Positions 6,549-12,975 of a stretch of DNA of 13,290 nucleotides are shown piece after piece; positions within the stretch are counted from its first letter, which is position 1; each line of letters opens with the position of its first letter. Under the pieces are notes generated by a model, which was given only the letters and a program-made list of their open reading frames with translations, had not been told where the DNA came from and ran no database searches. The stretch is from positions 1 to 13,290 of the forward strand of contig SUVZ01000059.1 of NCBI GenBank assembly GCA_015061765.1. The letters are read 5' to 3'. This DNA is from Lentisphaerota bacterium. Its GTDB lineage: Bacteria; Verrucomicrobiota; Kiritimatiellia; RFP12; UBA1067. The position numbers and the translations under genes were made by a program.

Positions 6549-7615
6549 CAGAGCGCACCTCCGATCAGCGAACCGAACGAACTGATTGGCGTGGTGTCGC
6601 GATAGTTGTCCACCACCTGACGGATGTCCTTGACCAGGGCCGTCACCTCATCGTAGAGTTTCGCGTCTGCAGAAAGCTTGCCGAGCGTGCCTTCGCCCTT
6701 CTCGAGACGAGATGCTACGGACGCAAGATCGGCAGAGGCGGCGGAAAGACGCTCAACAAGGGCCGAAGCGTCGGCGGCAAGCTTCTCGTCGTCCGCAAGC
6801 TTCATCAGCAGACCGTTCCCGTCCCTGATCCTTGCCGTAACCGCACGGATGTTCTCGAGGGAATCCTTGAGATCGCGGTATACCGTTTCATCTGAGGAAA
6901 GAAGCTTGCCCACCGTACCCTCTCCGCGTTCGATGCGCGAAGCTATCGTCTTGGCAGAAGAGAAGGTGTCGTTGATGGACGCAACGGCGGTCTTGGCGGT
7001 CGAAACGGTCTCCTTGATGTCCTGATAGACGGTATCATCCGCCGACAGAAGCTTTCCTACCGTGCCTTCTCCGCGTTCGACGCGCGAAACGACCTGGTTC
7101 AGCTTCTCCACGACCGACTGGACGTTTGTGACTATATCACGCAGTTCGCCGCCGGACGTTATCTGGCTGACGCTGTTTGCGATGCGCCCGAGATCACGCA
7201 TCCAGTCCATCGGAGGCTCACCGCGGAAGATGGTTCCTTCAAGCGGCAATGGCTCGCCGACACCCTCCTCAAGCAGCAGATAGTTGCCGCCGAGCAGCGA
7301 GAATGACGCGACTGAAATCCTGTATTTCTCGCGAAGCACGACATTGTCATCCACCAGAGCGACCATTTTGACTGTCTTTCCGTCGAGATTTATAGCGTCT
7401 ATGATGCCGACCTTCATGCCACGGTACATAACGCTGTCACGGTCCTTCAATCCTCCGACATCCGTGAACTCAACCGAGATAGGCACCTTGGAATGTCCTG
7501 AAAGCACATCCACGCCAGATATCACGATTGTAAAATAAGCAAGCAACGCCAGAACAGCCGTCATGAACACGCCGACCATTGTTTCGGCGAAAATGTCGCT
7601 CTTCTTCCTTTTCAT
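6548..7615 (-). CDS. mlaD: MlaD-like MCE-domain lipid-binding protein with C-terminal repeats
   Basis: MlaD-type proteins are the periplasmic substrate-binding ring of the MlaFEDB lipid transporter, anchored in the inner membrane. This 355-residue protein has a basic N-terminus (MKRKKSD), one membrane helix at about 13-34, and an MCE domain at about 42-125 (VPISVEFTDVGGLKDRDSVMYRGMKVG; later SFSLLGGNYLLLEEG). It is much longer than E. coli MlaD (about 180 residues). The extra region (about 140-340) is predicted helical and carries four repeats centred on ERGEGTVGKLL: at 177-190, 226-239, 261-273 and 302-314, with Arg-to-Arg spacings of 49, 35 and 41. It probably forms an extended helical tube or coiled-coil beyond the MCE ring. 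The start overlaps the mlaF stop by ATGA and has AAGGAG 5-6 nt upstream. Confidence 0.9.
   Translation of the reverse strand: MKRKKSDIFAETMVGVFMTAVLALLAYFTIVISGVDVLSGHSKVPISVEFTDVGGLKDRDSVMYRGMKVGIIDAINLDGKTVKMVALVDDNVVLREKYRISVASFSLLGGNYLLLEEGVGEPLPLEGTIFRGEPPMDWMRDLGRIANSVSQITSGGELRDIVTNVQSVVEKLNQVVSRVERGEGTVGKLLSADDTVYQDIKETVSTAKTAVASINDTFSSAKTIASRIERGEGTVGKLLSSDETVYRDLKDSLENIRAVTARIRDGNGLLMKLADDEKLAADASALVERLSAASADLASVASRLEKGEGTLGKLSADAKLYDEVTALVKDIRQVVDNYRDTTPISSFGSLIGGAL
6880..7088 (-). repeat. duplicated segment inside mlaD
   Basis: Two DNA stretches of about 62 bp, 6880-6942 and 7027-7088, are clearly alike and offset by 147 bp (49 codons). The shared block includes CTCCGCGTTCGA followed by GCGCGAA. 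They encode the two best-conserved copies of the ERGEGTVGKLLS repeat plus the TVYxDxK that follows. The DNA-level similarity suggests a fairly recent internal duplication or conversion; two weaker copies nearer the C-terminus are recognisable only as protein. Confidence 0.75.
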
Positions 7616-8304
7616 ATTTCTCCTTTACTTGCAGAAATGAGATCCCGCACTTCAGGTATTTCAGATGCCATGAACGCATCCGGACTGGCAACAAGCACTA
7701 CACGTCCGTCCTTCAGCATCATGATCCTGTCCGCGAACGAACATGCCCCGGGAAGGTCATGGGTTACGACCACGCTTGTTATGCCGCGTTCCGTGCTCAA
7801 AGTGCGTATGAGCCGGTGGATGGTACGGGCGGTGACGGGATCAAGCCCGGAAGTAGGCTCGTCGTACAGCACGGCATCCGCCCTTCTGACGATTGCGCGT
7901 GCCAATCCCGCGCGCTTGACCATGCCGCCGGAAATCTCGGCCGGATACCTGTCAGCCGCCTCCTCCATCCCGACAGCCTTCAGGGCCTCGTTCACGCGAG
8001 TCTCTATCTCCTTCTCCGAAAACTTCGTCGTCTCTTTCAGAGGCAACGCCACATTCTCGCGCACCGTCAGCCATGCAAGCAATGCGCCACCCTGAAACAG
8101 ATATCCGATGCGGACGCCATCCTTGACGGCAACGGTCCCTTCATCCGGCGCCAACAGCCCGACCATATGCTTGAGCGTGACCGACTTGCCGGTTCCTGAC
8201 GGACCGACAATCGCCAGAATCTCGCCGTCCGCGACATCAAAGGTGACACCGTCGAGCACCTTCATGCCGTCAAAGCTCTTATGGACATTCTCGAAACGTA
8301 TCAT
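7612..8304 (-). CDS. mlaF: Mla-type ABC transporter ATP-binding protein
   Basis: MlaF is the cytoplasmic ATPase driving the Mla lipid transporter. The 230-residue protein has every ABC motif in order: Walker A GPSGTGKS at 34-41, Q-loop Q71, signature ISGGMVKRAGLARAI at 124-138, Walker B VLYDEP at 145-150, D-loop SGLDP at 152-156, and H-loop H182 in VVTHD. The SGGMxKRAxLARA signature is the form typical of MlaF and related MCE transporters rather than the commoner LSGGQ. The start chosen is the ATG at 8304, 4 nt after the mlaE stop. A TTG at 8319 would add five residues and overlap mlaE; neither start has a strong SD, so coupling to mlaE is likely. The stop overlaps the mlaD start by ATGA. Confidence 0.93.
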   Translation of the reverse strand: MIRFENVHKSFDGMKVLDGVTFDVADGEILAIVGPSGTGKSVTLKHMVGLLAPDEGTVAVKDGVRIGYLFQGGALLAWLTVRENVALPLKETTKFSEKEIETRVNEALKAVGMEEAADRYPAEISGGMVKRAGLARAIVRRADAVLYDEPTSGLDPVTARTIHRLIRTLSTERGITSVVVTHDLPGACSFADRIMMLKDGRVVLVASPDAFMASEIPEVRDLISASKGEI

Positions 8305-8308
8305 GGCG

Positions 8309-9088
8309 TCAAAACTCAAAATAGAAAAGCCGTGTGATCATGTAGCCGAACATCAATATCAGCAAGAAAGATATGATGACGCTTCGCTGCGTGGCCTTGC
8401 CGACGCCAACGGCGCCAAGACGGGTCTCGAACCCCTCGTGGCACGACACCGTACATATGACCACGCCGAACACCACCGCCTTCAGCAGTCCGACATACAG
8501 ATCCTTCAGTTCCGCCATTGACATCGCGCTGGCCATGTATTGCGAGAAGGGAACATTCAATTGCGTATACCCGACAAGCCCCCCACCCATGACTCCGAGG
8601 ACGCAAGCGTAGAAGGCCAACAAAGGACTCATTGCAAGAAGCGCAGCCATCCGTGGCGCAACGAGATAGCGGACCGGCGGGACTGACATTATCTCAAGGG
8701 CGGCAATCTCGTCATTCACCTTCATCGTTCCCAGTTCAGCCGCCATCGCCGACCCAACACACGCGGAGAGGCATATTCCCGTGACGAAAGGCCCCATCTC
8801 CCTAATCAGCGTCACCATTACCGTTGCGCCAAGAAACATCTCCTGGTTGAACTTTCGAAGAGCCAACCCGACCTGGAGTCCGAGAATCATACCGGTGAAA
8901 AGCCCCACGACCGTGATCACCGGCAATGTGCGTATCCCCGTGGAGTAGAGCTGGAAGAGCATCGAACGCCGTGCATCTGAGTTGAAAAAGACCCGCGGCA
9001 TATACGCAAACGTCTCGGCCATAAGCCTTCCGGCCCGACCTATGCAGGAAAAGACGTTTGCCTCGTAACCTTCTCGGATGATTTTCAT
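8309..9088 (-). CDS. mlaE: Mla-type ABC transporter permease
   Basis: MlaE is the inner-membrane permease of the Mla phospholipid transport system, working as a dimer with MlaF below and the MlaD ring above. The 259-residue length matches E. coli MlaE (260). An amphipathic N-terminal segment (CIGRAGRLMAETF, 15-27) is followed by hydrophobic helices at about 54-76, 143-173, 197-216 and 236-256. The family signature is LIREMGPFVTGICLSACVGS at 94-113, continuing MAAELGTMKVNDEIAALEIM to 134, then VPP. In this signature the usual AGR triplet reads SAC. The N-terminus aligns with E. coli MlaE, supporting the ATG at 9088 even though it has no SD and lies only 8 nt from a -10 box. It is the first gene of mlaE-mlaF-mlaD-rsuA/rluB. 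Confidence 0.93.
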   Translation of the reverse strand: MKIIREGYEANVFSCIGRAGRLMAETFAYMPRVFFNSDARRSMLFQLYSTGIRTLPVITVVGLFTGMILGLQVGLALRKFNQEMFLGATVMVTLIREMGPFVTGICLSACVGSAMAAELGTMKVNDEIAALEIMSVPPVRYLVAPRMAALLAMSPLLAFYACVLGVMGGGLVGYTQLNVPFSQYMASAMSMAELKDLYVGLLKAVVFGVVICTVSCHEGFETRLGAVGVGKATQRSVIISFLLILMFGYMITRLFYFEF

Positions 9089-9095
9089 GCCGCAA

Positions 9096-9105
9096 GATTA
9101 TATCA
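9096..9105 (-). promoter_or_regulatory. extended -10 promoter of the mla operon
   Basis: On the minus strand this reads TGATATAATC, followed by TTGCGGC and the mlaE ATG. Only 8 nt lie between the hexamer and the start codon. With a normal 6-7 nt spacing to the first transcribed base, the leader would be about 1-2 nt, so the mRNA should be essentially leaderless. There is no good -35 hexamer. Confidence 0.75.
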
Positions 9106-9132
9106 AAAAACACCCGTCCAGACATGGAGTTA

Positions 9133-9142
9133 TGGTATAATC
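9133..9142 (+). promoter_or_regulatory. extended -10 promoter of the lipoprotein-hisC-side operon
   Basis: This reads TGGTATAATC, followed by TTCTGCGTT and the ATG at 9152. The hexamer ends 10 nt before the ATG, giving a predicted leader of about 3-4 nt and no room for an SD site. No -35 consensus is seen. It faces away from the mla promoter 27 bp to its left and has a similar downstream sequence (ATAATCTT, then GCG, then ATG). Confidence 0.72.
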
Positions 9143-9151
9143 TTCTGCGTT

Positions 9152-9622
9152 ATGAGATTAATCACGCTTTCTTTGGTGGTGTCGTCCATGCTTCTGCTTG
9201 GCGGCTGCTTTAGCATGGAAACAGCCAGCAATGCCGCATTGCGGAACTCCGGCAATGGCACAGGATCCGATGCCCCCATCGAGCATGTCATGGTGTCAAA
9301 CTACGGATGGTACCTTTTCAATTGCGTACCGCTGGTATGCGGCAATGCATCTCCCGACGCATCATGGCCGTGGAAGTTCTTCTCCGACCACGTAAATCCC
9401 ATACTCCTTCACGACAGGCTCATGAAATACGCGAGTTCCAAGACCGCCGACATAAAAGACCTTGTCTTCAGCCATGAAGAAGAGGTGTTTTTTGACTTTC
9501 CCGGAAGTGACATCCCGTTCCCCATCCCTTATCTGGTGTGTTACCGAGAGATACAGTTCTCCGGTGTCCTGACAAGACGCACCGACCAAAAGAATGCCCC
9601 CGGAAAGGACTGTTCAAAATGA
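9152..9622 (+). CDS. small lipoprotein, family not recognised (paralogue A)
   Basis: This is a 156-residue protein with a lipoprotein signal: MRLITLSLVVSSMLLLGGC, lipobox LGGC with C19 as the lipidated residue. Phe at +2 predicts outer-membrane sorting under the E. coli Lol rule. The mature part has APIEHVMVSNYGWYLFNCVP at 41-60, CGN at 63-65, then HDRLMKYASSKTADIKDL at 87-104 and a C-terminal IPYLVCYREIQFSG. These blocks recur in the next gene, so the two are paralogues. I do not recognise a named family. The start is set by the signal peptide; there is no SD, and the -10 box is only 10 nt upstream. The stop overlaps the next start by ATGA. It is divergent from mlaE, which with the lipobox suggests an envelope role, but that is inference. 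Confidence 0.8.
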   Translation: MRLITLSLVVSSMLLLGGCFSMETASNAALRNSGNGTGSDAPIEHVMVSNYGWYLFNCVPLVCGNASPDASWPWKFFSDHVNPILLHDRLMKYASSKTADIKDLVFSHEEEVFFDFPGSDIPFPIPYLVCYREIQFSGVLTRRTDQKNAPGKDCSK

Positions 9623-9999
9623 AATACGCCATTTTTCTGATGGCTCTGTCTTCATGTCTCGGATGCGCAACGGTCACGACCGCACACAATTTCCAAGACG
9701 TCAATATCGAAGGCAACGAGAGCCCTATCGAAACGGTAATGATTGAGAATACCGGATGGACGATGTTCAAGGTACTCCCGATAGGCAGCGGCAATCCCGA
9801 AAAACCGGGCCGAATCTCCTGCTGCATATTCAGAGACACGACGACACTGCAGAACAATCTTGACATGCTTGAGCGGGAGATGAAGAGGGTCGGAGCCACG
9901 AGGATCAAGAATCTGTCGAGCAAAACCGCGTACGAGAGCCTGTTCCTGCTGCTTTTCACGAGAACGGCCTGCCGCACGAGCGCAGTGCTTCTGAAATAA
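9619..9999 (+). CDS. small lipoprotein, family not recognised (paralogue B)
   Basis: This is a 126-residue protein starting MKYAIFLMALSSCLGC. Two lipobox readings are possible, LSSC (C13) or CLGC (C16); either gives a short signal. It shares with the preceding protein ESPIETVMIENTGWTMFKVL at 34-53, SGN at 57-59, a helical segment LEREMKRVGATRIKNLSS (84-101), and a C-terminal stretch with CRTSAVLL. The common pattern is PIE-x-VM-x2-N-x-GW-x2-F-x3-P, then GN, then an I(K/N)(D/N)L block. The ATG overlaps the upstream stop (ATGA) and AAAGGA lies 9 nt before it, so the start at 9619 is preferred over an in-frame extension to 9538 inside the upstream gene. Longer frames on the opposite strand are rejected because only this frame has a signal peptide and a paralogue. 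Confidence 0.78.
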   Translation: MKYAIFLMALSSCLGCATVTTAHNFQDVNIEGNESPIETVMIENTGWTMFKVLPIGSGNPEKPGRISCCIFRDTTTLQNNLDMLEREMKRVGATRIKNLSSKTAYESLFLLLFTRTACRTSAVLLK

Positions 10000-10039
10000 T
10001 GCGAGACTGGAAATGACCGGCAAATGAAAGACCAACACG

Positions 10040-11098
10040 ATGAGAATAGCAAAGTCAGTAAGGACGTTGGAGGCATATACCCCCGGTGAACAGCCCAAGG
10101 CGAAGAACGTTGTCAAGCTGAACACGAACGAAAACCCGTACCCGCCATCTCCAAAATGCGCCGAAACGCTCAAAGGGTTCGATCTCGATGCGCTCCGCCG
10201 CTATCCGGATCCCGTGTTCACCGCGCTTCGCAACCGTATCGCTGAAATCTGGAAGACCTCCCCAGGACGCGTATTCGTCGGCAACGGATCCGATGAGATT
10301 CTCACCCTTGCGGCCAAGGCTTTCGTTGAGGATGACGAGGCTATCGGTTCTCTCGACCCAAGCTATTCGCTCTACAAGACGCTGGCGGCAATCCGCAACG
10401 TGCCGTTCATCCCGTCCCCGCTCGCCGGCGACTTCACGTGGAAGAGGCCGGTGCTGAAGTCTGGAGGAACGGATGTGTCGCTCTTTCTCCTCACGAACCC
10501 CAACGCCCCCACCGGCACAGTAACGCCAATAAAGACCGTAACCGATTTCGCAAAGAAATTCAAGGGCGTGCTCATAGTCGACGAAGCGTACGCCGATTTC
10601 GCCAAATCAAACTGCGTGCCCCTCGCGACCGCGCCCGACAACCGCAATGTCATCGTAATGCGCACGTTCTCGAAGTCGTTCTCGCTGGCAGGGCTGAGGG
10701 TCGGATACTGCATCGGGCCCGAAGACCTCATCGAGGCCCTCTACAAAGTGAAGGACTCCTACAACGCCGACGCAGTCGCCCAGGCCGTGTCCCTCGCCGC
10801 GCTAAACGATCTCCCGTGGATGCGAAGCAATTCGGCGAAGGTAAGGAAAACCCGCGTGCGTGTGGCGAAAGAACTTGCAAAACGCGGGTGGGACGTGCTT
10901 CCGAGCGAGTCGAACTTCCTCTTTGCGCGTCCGGCGCACCGCCCTGCCTCCGAGATATTCGACGCTCTCCGCGCCATGAACATATTCGTGAGATACTTCA
11001 AGGGCCCGCGCACCGGAGACCGTCTGCGCATCACCATCGGCACGGACGCCGAAATGGACACCCTTCTCAAGGCACTTTCAACACTTGACGCCCCATGA
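10040..11098 (+). CDS. hisC: histidinol-phosphate aminotransferase-family enzyme
   Basis: This is a PLP-dependent fold-type I aminotransferase of 352 residues, the usual HisC length (about 350-360). Motifs are YTPGEQP at 13-19, KLNTNENPYPPSPK at 26-39, RYPDP at 54-58, NGSDEIL at 82-88, LTNPNAPTG at 151-159 (N153), DEAYADF at 181-187 (D181, Y184), and RTFSKSFSLAGLRVGY at 208-223, where K212 is the PLP-binding lysine. RLRITIG at 328-334 carries the substrate-binding Arg (R330). HisC makes histidinol phosphate from imidazole acetol phosphate and glutamate. Many HisC proteins also act on aromatic amino acids, and the neighbouring PaaK-type ligase makes such use possible here. No other his gene is visible. 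It begins 40 nt after the second lipoprotein with only a weak SD. An upstream ATG at 10024 is out of frame. Confidence 0.92.
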   Translation: MRIAKSVRTLEAYTPGEQPKAKNVVKLNTNENPYPPSPKCAETLKGFDLDALRRYPDPVFTALRNRIAEIWKTSPGRVFVGNGSDEILTLAAKAFVEDDEAIGSLDPSYSLYKTLAAIRNVPFIPSPLAGDFTWKRPVLKSGGTDVSLFLLTNPNAPTGTVTPIKTVTDFAKKFKGVLIVDEAYADFAKSNCVPLATAPDNRNVIVMRTFSKSFSLAGLRVGYCIGPEDLIEALYKVKDSYNADAVAQAVSLAALNDLPWMRSNSAKVRKTRVRVAKELAKRGWDVLPSESNFLFARPAHRPASEIFDALRAMNIFVRYFKGPRTGDRLRITIGTDAEMDTLLKALSTLDAP

Positions 11099-11128
11099 CG
11101 CCAGGTTAAAATAAAAGGAACTGACAAA

Positions 11129-12469
11129 ATGACATATCCAGAACTGCCGCATGACGTCAATTCACCGACGCATCCAGTCTCCGCAATGGACTACATGCCC
11201 GTAGCCCCGTTGCGCGGGCTTCAGCTCCACCGTCTCCAGTGGACGGTGAAGTACGCCTATGAGCGCGTCCCGCTCTTCCGCAAGCGCTGCGACGAGCGTG
11301 GCGTGAAGCCCGATCACATCAAGACCCTTGCGGACATCAAACTCCTCCCGTTCATGAAGAAGACCGATCTCCGCGACGAATATCCGATGGGGCTTCGCGG
11401 AGCATCCATGGACGAGGTAGTGCGTTTCCACTGCTCAAGCGGCACCACGGGCAAGCCGATCTGCATTCCCAACACGATGAAGGACGTGGAGGTGTGGCAG
11501 AACGGAGCGATGCGCTGTCTCGCGATGTATGGCATCCGCGCCGGAGACGTTCTGCAGGTCAGCTACGGATACGGACTCTTCACCGGCGGTCTCGGTCTTC
11601 ACTACGGCGGCGAAGGAATGGGATGCGCGGTTCTTCCCACTTCAGGAGGAAACACCGAACGTCAGGTGATGCTCATGCGAGACCTCGGAGTCACCGCGAT
11701 CGCCTGCACGCCAAGCTACTTCCTGCGCATCATGGACGAGGCGAAACGCCAGGGCGTCGATTTCCGCAAGGACACGAACCTCAAGCACGGCATCTTCGGC
11801 GCCGAACCCTGGACCGACGAAATGCGCCGTACGATCGAACGAGAAACCGGCATAGTTGCGCACGACATCTACGGACTCACGGAAATCGCAGGCCCCGGCG
11901 TCGCGGGTTCCTGCAGCCAAAGCGACGGTCTCCATATCTGGGAAGACCACTTCTACCCGGAAATCATCGATCCGGACACGCTCGAGCCGCTGCCTGACGG
12001 CGAGGTCGGCGAACTGGTGTTCACCACGATCTCTCGCTGCGGCACTCCGATGATCCGCTACCGCACACGCGACCTTACGCGCCTGCGCACTGAGACGTGC
12101 GCCTGCGGACGCACGATGCGAGTCATGGACCGCATTTCCGCCCGTTCCGACGACATGCTCATCATCCACGGTGTGAACGTATTCCCCGGACAGATCGAGG
12201 CCGGCCTTCTCCGCGTGCCTGAGGTGGCCCCGCACTATCAGATCGTCCTTTCGTCCACCGACACGCTCGATCTCTTTGAGATCAAGGTGGAGGTCTGCGC
12301 CGAGGCGTTCTCGGACAACATCCGCCATCTCGAAGATCTCCGCCGCCGCGTTCTCGAGGCTGTAAAGTCGATCATTGGACTCACCCCTAAGATCATACTC
12401 GTCGGTCCCGGTACACTTCCCCGCAGCGAAGGCAAGATCAGGCGTGTCATCGATAACCGCAAGAAATAG
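11129..12469 (+). CDS. phenylacetate-CoA ligase-family (PaaK-type) adenylate-forming enzyme
   Basis: This 446-residue member of the ANL superfamily activates an aryl or short carboxylic acid with ATP and CoA. It has the PaaK start YAYERVPLFRKRCDERGVKP at 42-61 and LPFMKKTDLRDEYPMGL at 73-89. The P-loop SSGTTGKP is at 103-110, YGYGLFTGGLGLHYGGEGMG at 146-165, YGLTE at 248-252 and YRTRDL at 311-316 (Asp315 binds ribose). C324-x-C326 comes just before GRTMRVMDR, then ARSDDMLIIHGVNVFP at 338-353, and LPRSEGKIRRV at 430-440 with the catalytic Lys436. Length and motifs match archaeal and anaerobe PaaK homologues. The start has AAGGA 9 nt upstream. No other paa genes are present, so phenylacetate catabolism is not implied; the substrate may be phenylacetate, indoleacetate or a related acid. 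It lies 30 nt after hisC and 11 nt before the ACT gene. Confidence 0.92.
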   Translation: MTYPELPHDVNSPTHPVSAMDYMPVAPLRGLQLHRLQWTVKYAYERVPLFRKRCDERGVKPDHIKTLADIKLLPFMKKTDLRDEYPMGLRGASMDEVVRFHCSSGTTGKPICIPNTMKDVEVWQNGAMRCLAMYGIRAGDVLQVSYGYGLFTGGLGLHYGGEGMGCAVLPTSGGNTERQVMLMRDLGVTAIACTPSYFLRIMDEAKRQGVDFRKDTNLKHGIFGAEPWTDEMRRTIERETGIVAHDIYGLTEIAGPGVAGSCSQSDGLHIWEDHFYPEIIDPDTLEPLPDGEVGELVFTTISRCGTPMIRYRTRDLTRLRTETCACGRTMRVMDRISARSDDMLIIHGVNVFPGQIEAGLLRVPEVAPHYQIVLSSTDTLDLFEIKVEVCAEAFSDNIRHLEDLRRRVLEAVKSIIGLTPKIILVGPGTLPRSEGKIRRVIDNRKK

Positions 12470-12480
12470 GAGGACAGACA

Positions 12481-12873
12481 ATGACAATCAAGCAGATCAG
12501 CATCTTTCTCGAGAACAAGCCGGGCCAGCTCGCCGGAATCTGCCGCGAACTCGCCAAGGCCGACATCAACATCGCAACCCTCTCGCTCGCAGACACCGCA
12601 GACTTCGGCATCGTCCGCATGATCGTCGACGACCACGCAAAGGGATGCAAAGTGCTCGCAGAGGCCGGATTTGCGGTCCGCGAAACGGATGTGGTGATGG
12701 CAACAGTTCCCAACCATCCAGGCGGCATGGCGGAAGTCACCGCCAAGCTGGATGCCGCCGGTGCGGACATTGAATACTCCTACGCCTACGCCTTAGGCGA
12801 CGGCGACAAGGCGATTCTCGTATTCCGCTTCAAGGACAATGCGAAGGGTGAAGCCGCTCTCGCTACGGTCTGA
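12481..12873 (+). CDS. tandem ACT-domain amino-acid-binding protein
   Basis: This is a 130-residue cytoplasmic protein with two ACT domains and no catalytic domain. ACT1 spans about 4-68 (KQISIFLENKPGQLAGICRE, then ADINIATLSLADTADFGIVR) and ACT2 about 72-130 (VMATVPNHPGGMAEVTAKLD, then AGADIEYSYAYALGDGDKA). The GQLAGI and GGMAEV turns are where ACT domains bind amino-acid ligands. Such proteins commonly sit next to PaaK-type ligases and are taken to be ligand sensors or allosteric partners. The SD is strong (AGGAGG) and overlaps the upstream TAG stop, indicating tight coupling to the ligase gene. It ends about 50 bp before a terminator hairpin. Confidence 0.92.
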   Translation: MTIKQISIFLENKPGQLAGICRELAKADINIATLSLADTADFGIVRMIVDDHAKGCKVLAEAGFAVRETDVVMATVPNHPGGMAEVTAKLDAAGADIEYSYAYALGDGDKAILVFRFKDNAKGEAALATV

Positions 12874-12923
12874 TTGACATAACAGAATCAGCGATAATTC
12901 AAGAAACTGACACCAAAAAGAAA

Positions 12924-12951
12924 CGGGGTGATCCGATAACGGACCACCCCG
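12924..12951. terminator. bidirectional terminator between convergent genes
   Basis: A 12-bp stem (12924-12935 with 12940-12951; CGGGGTGATCCG and CGGACCACCCCG) encloses the loop ATAA. The single imperfect pair is A-C in plus-strand RNA but a G-U wobble in minus-strand RNA. The tract after the stem is U-rich in both directions: ATTCTTTCATT on plus and TTTCTTTTTGG on minus. It therefore fits best as the rplI terminator while also ending the ACT-gene transcript. The remaining gap sequence (12874-12923 and 12952-12975) shows no other clear feature. Confidence 0.85.
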
Positions 12952-12975
12952 ATTCTTTCATTGGAACACAGGCTC

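Noticed and set aside
9468..10173. Two overlapping minus-strand frames (202 and 173 codons) opposite the second lipoprotein
   Set aside because: The plus strand carries a lipobox, a paralogous neighbour and an ATGA overlap. The minus-strand products have no family features, and the frames cross the start of hisC.
11642..12487. Minus-strand frame of 281 codons
   Set aside because: It is antisense to the PaaK-type ligase, whose ANL motifs are complete and uninterrupted.
12874..12900. TTGACA followed by GATAAT as a possible promoter between the convergent genes
   Set aside because: The spacing is only about 13-15 nt and no plus-strand gene follows before the terminator, so it is probably chance.
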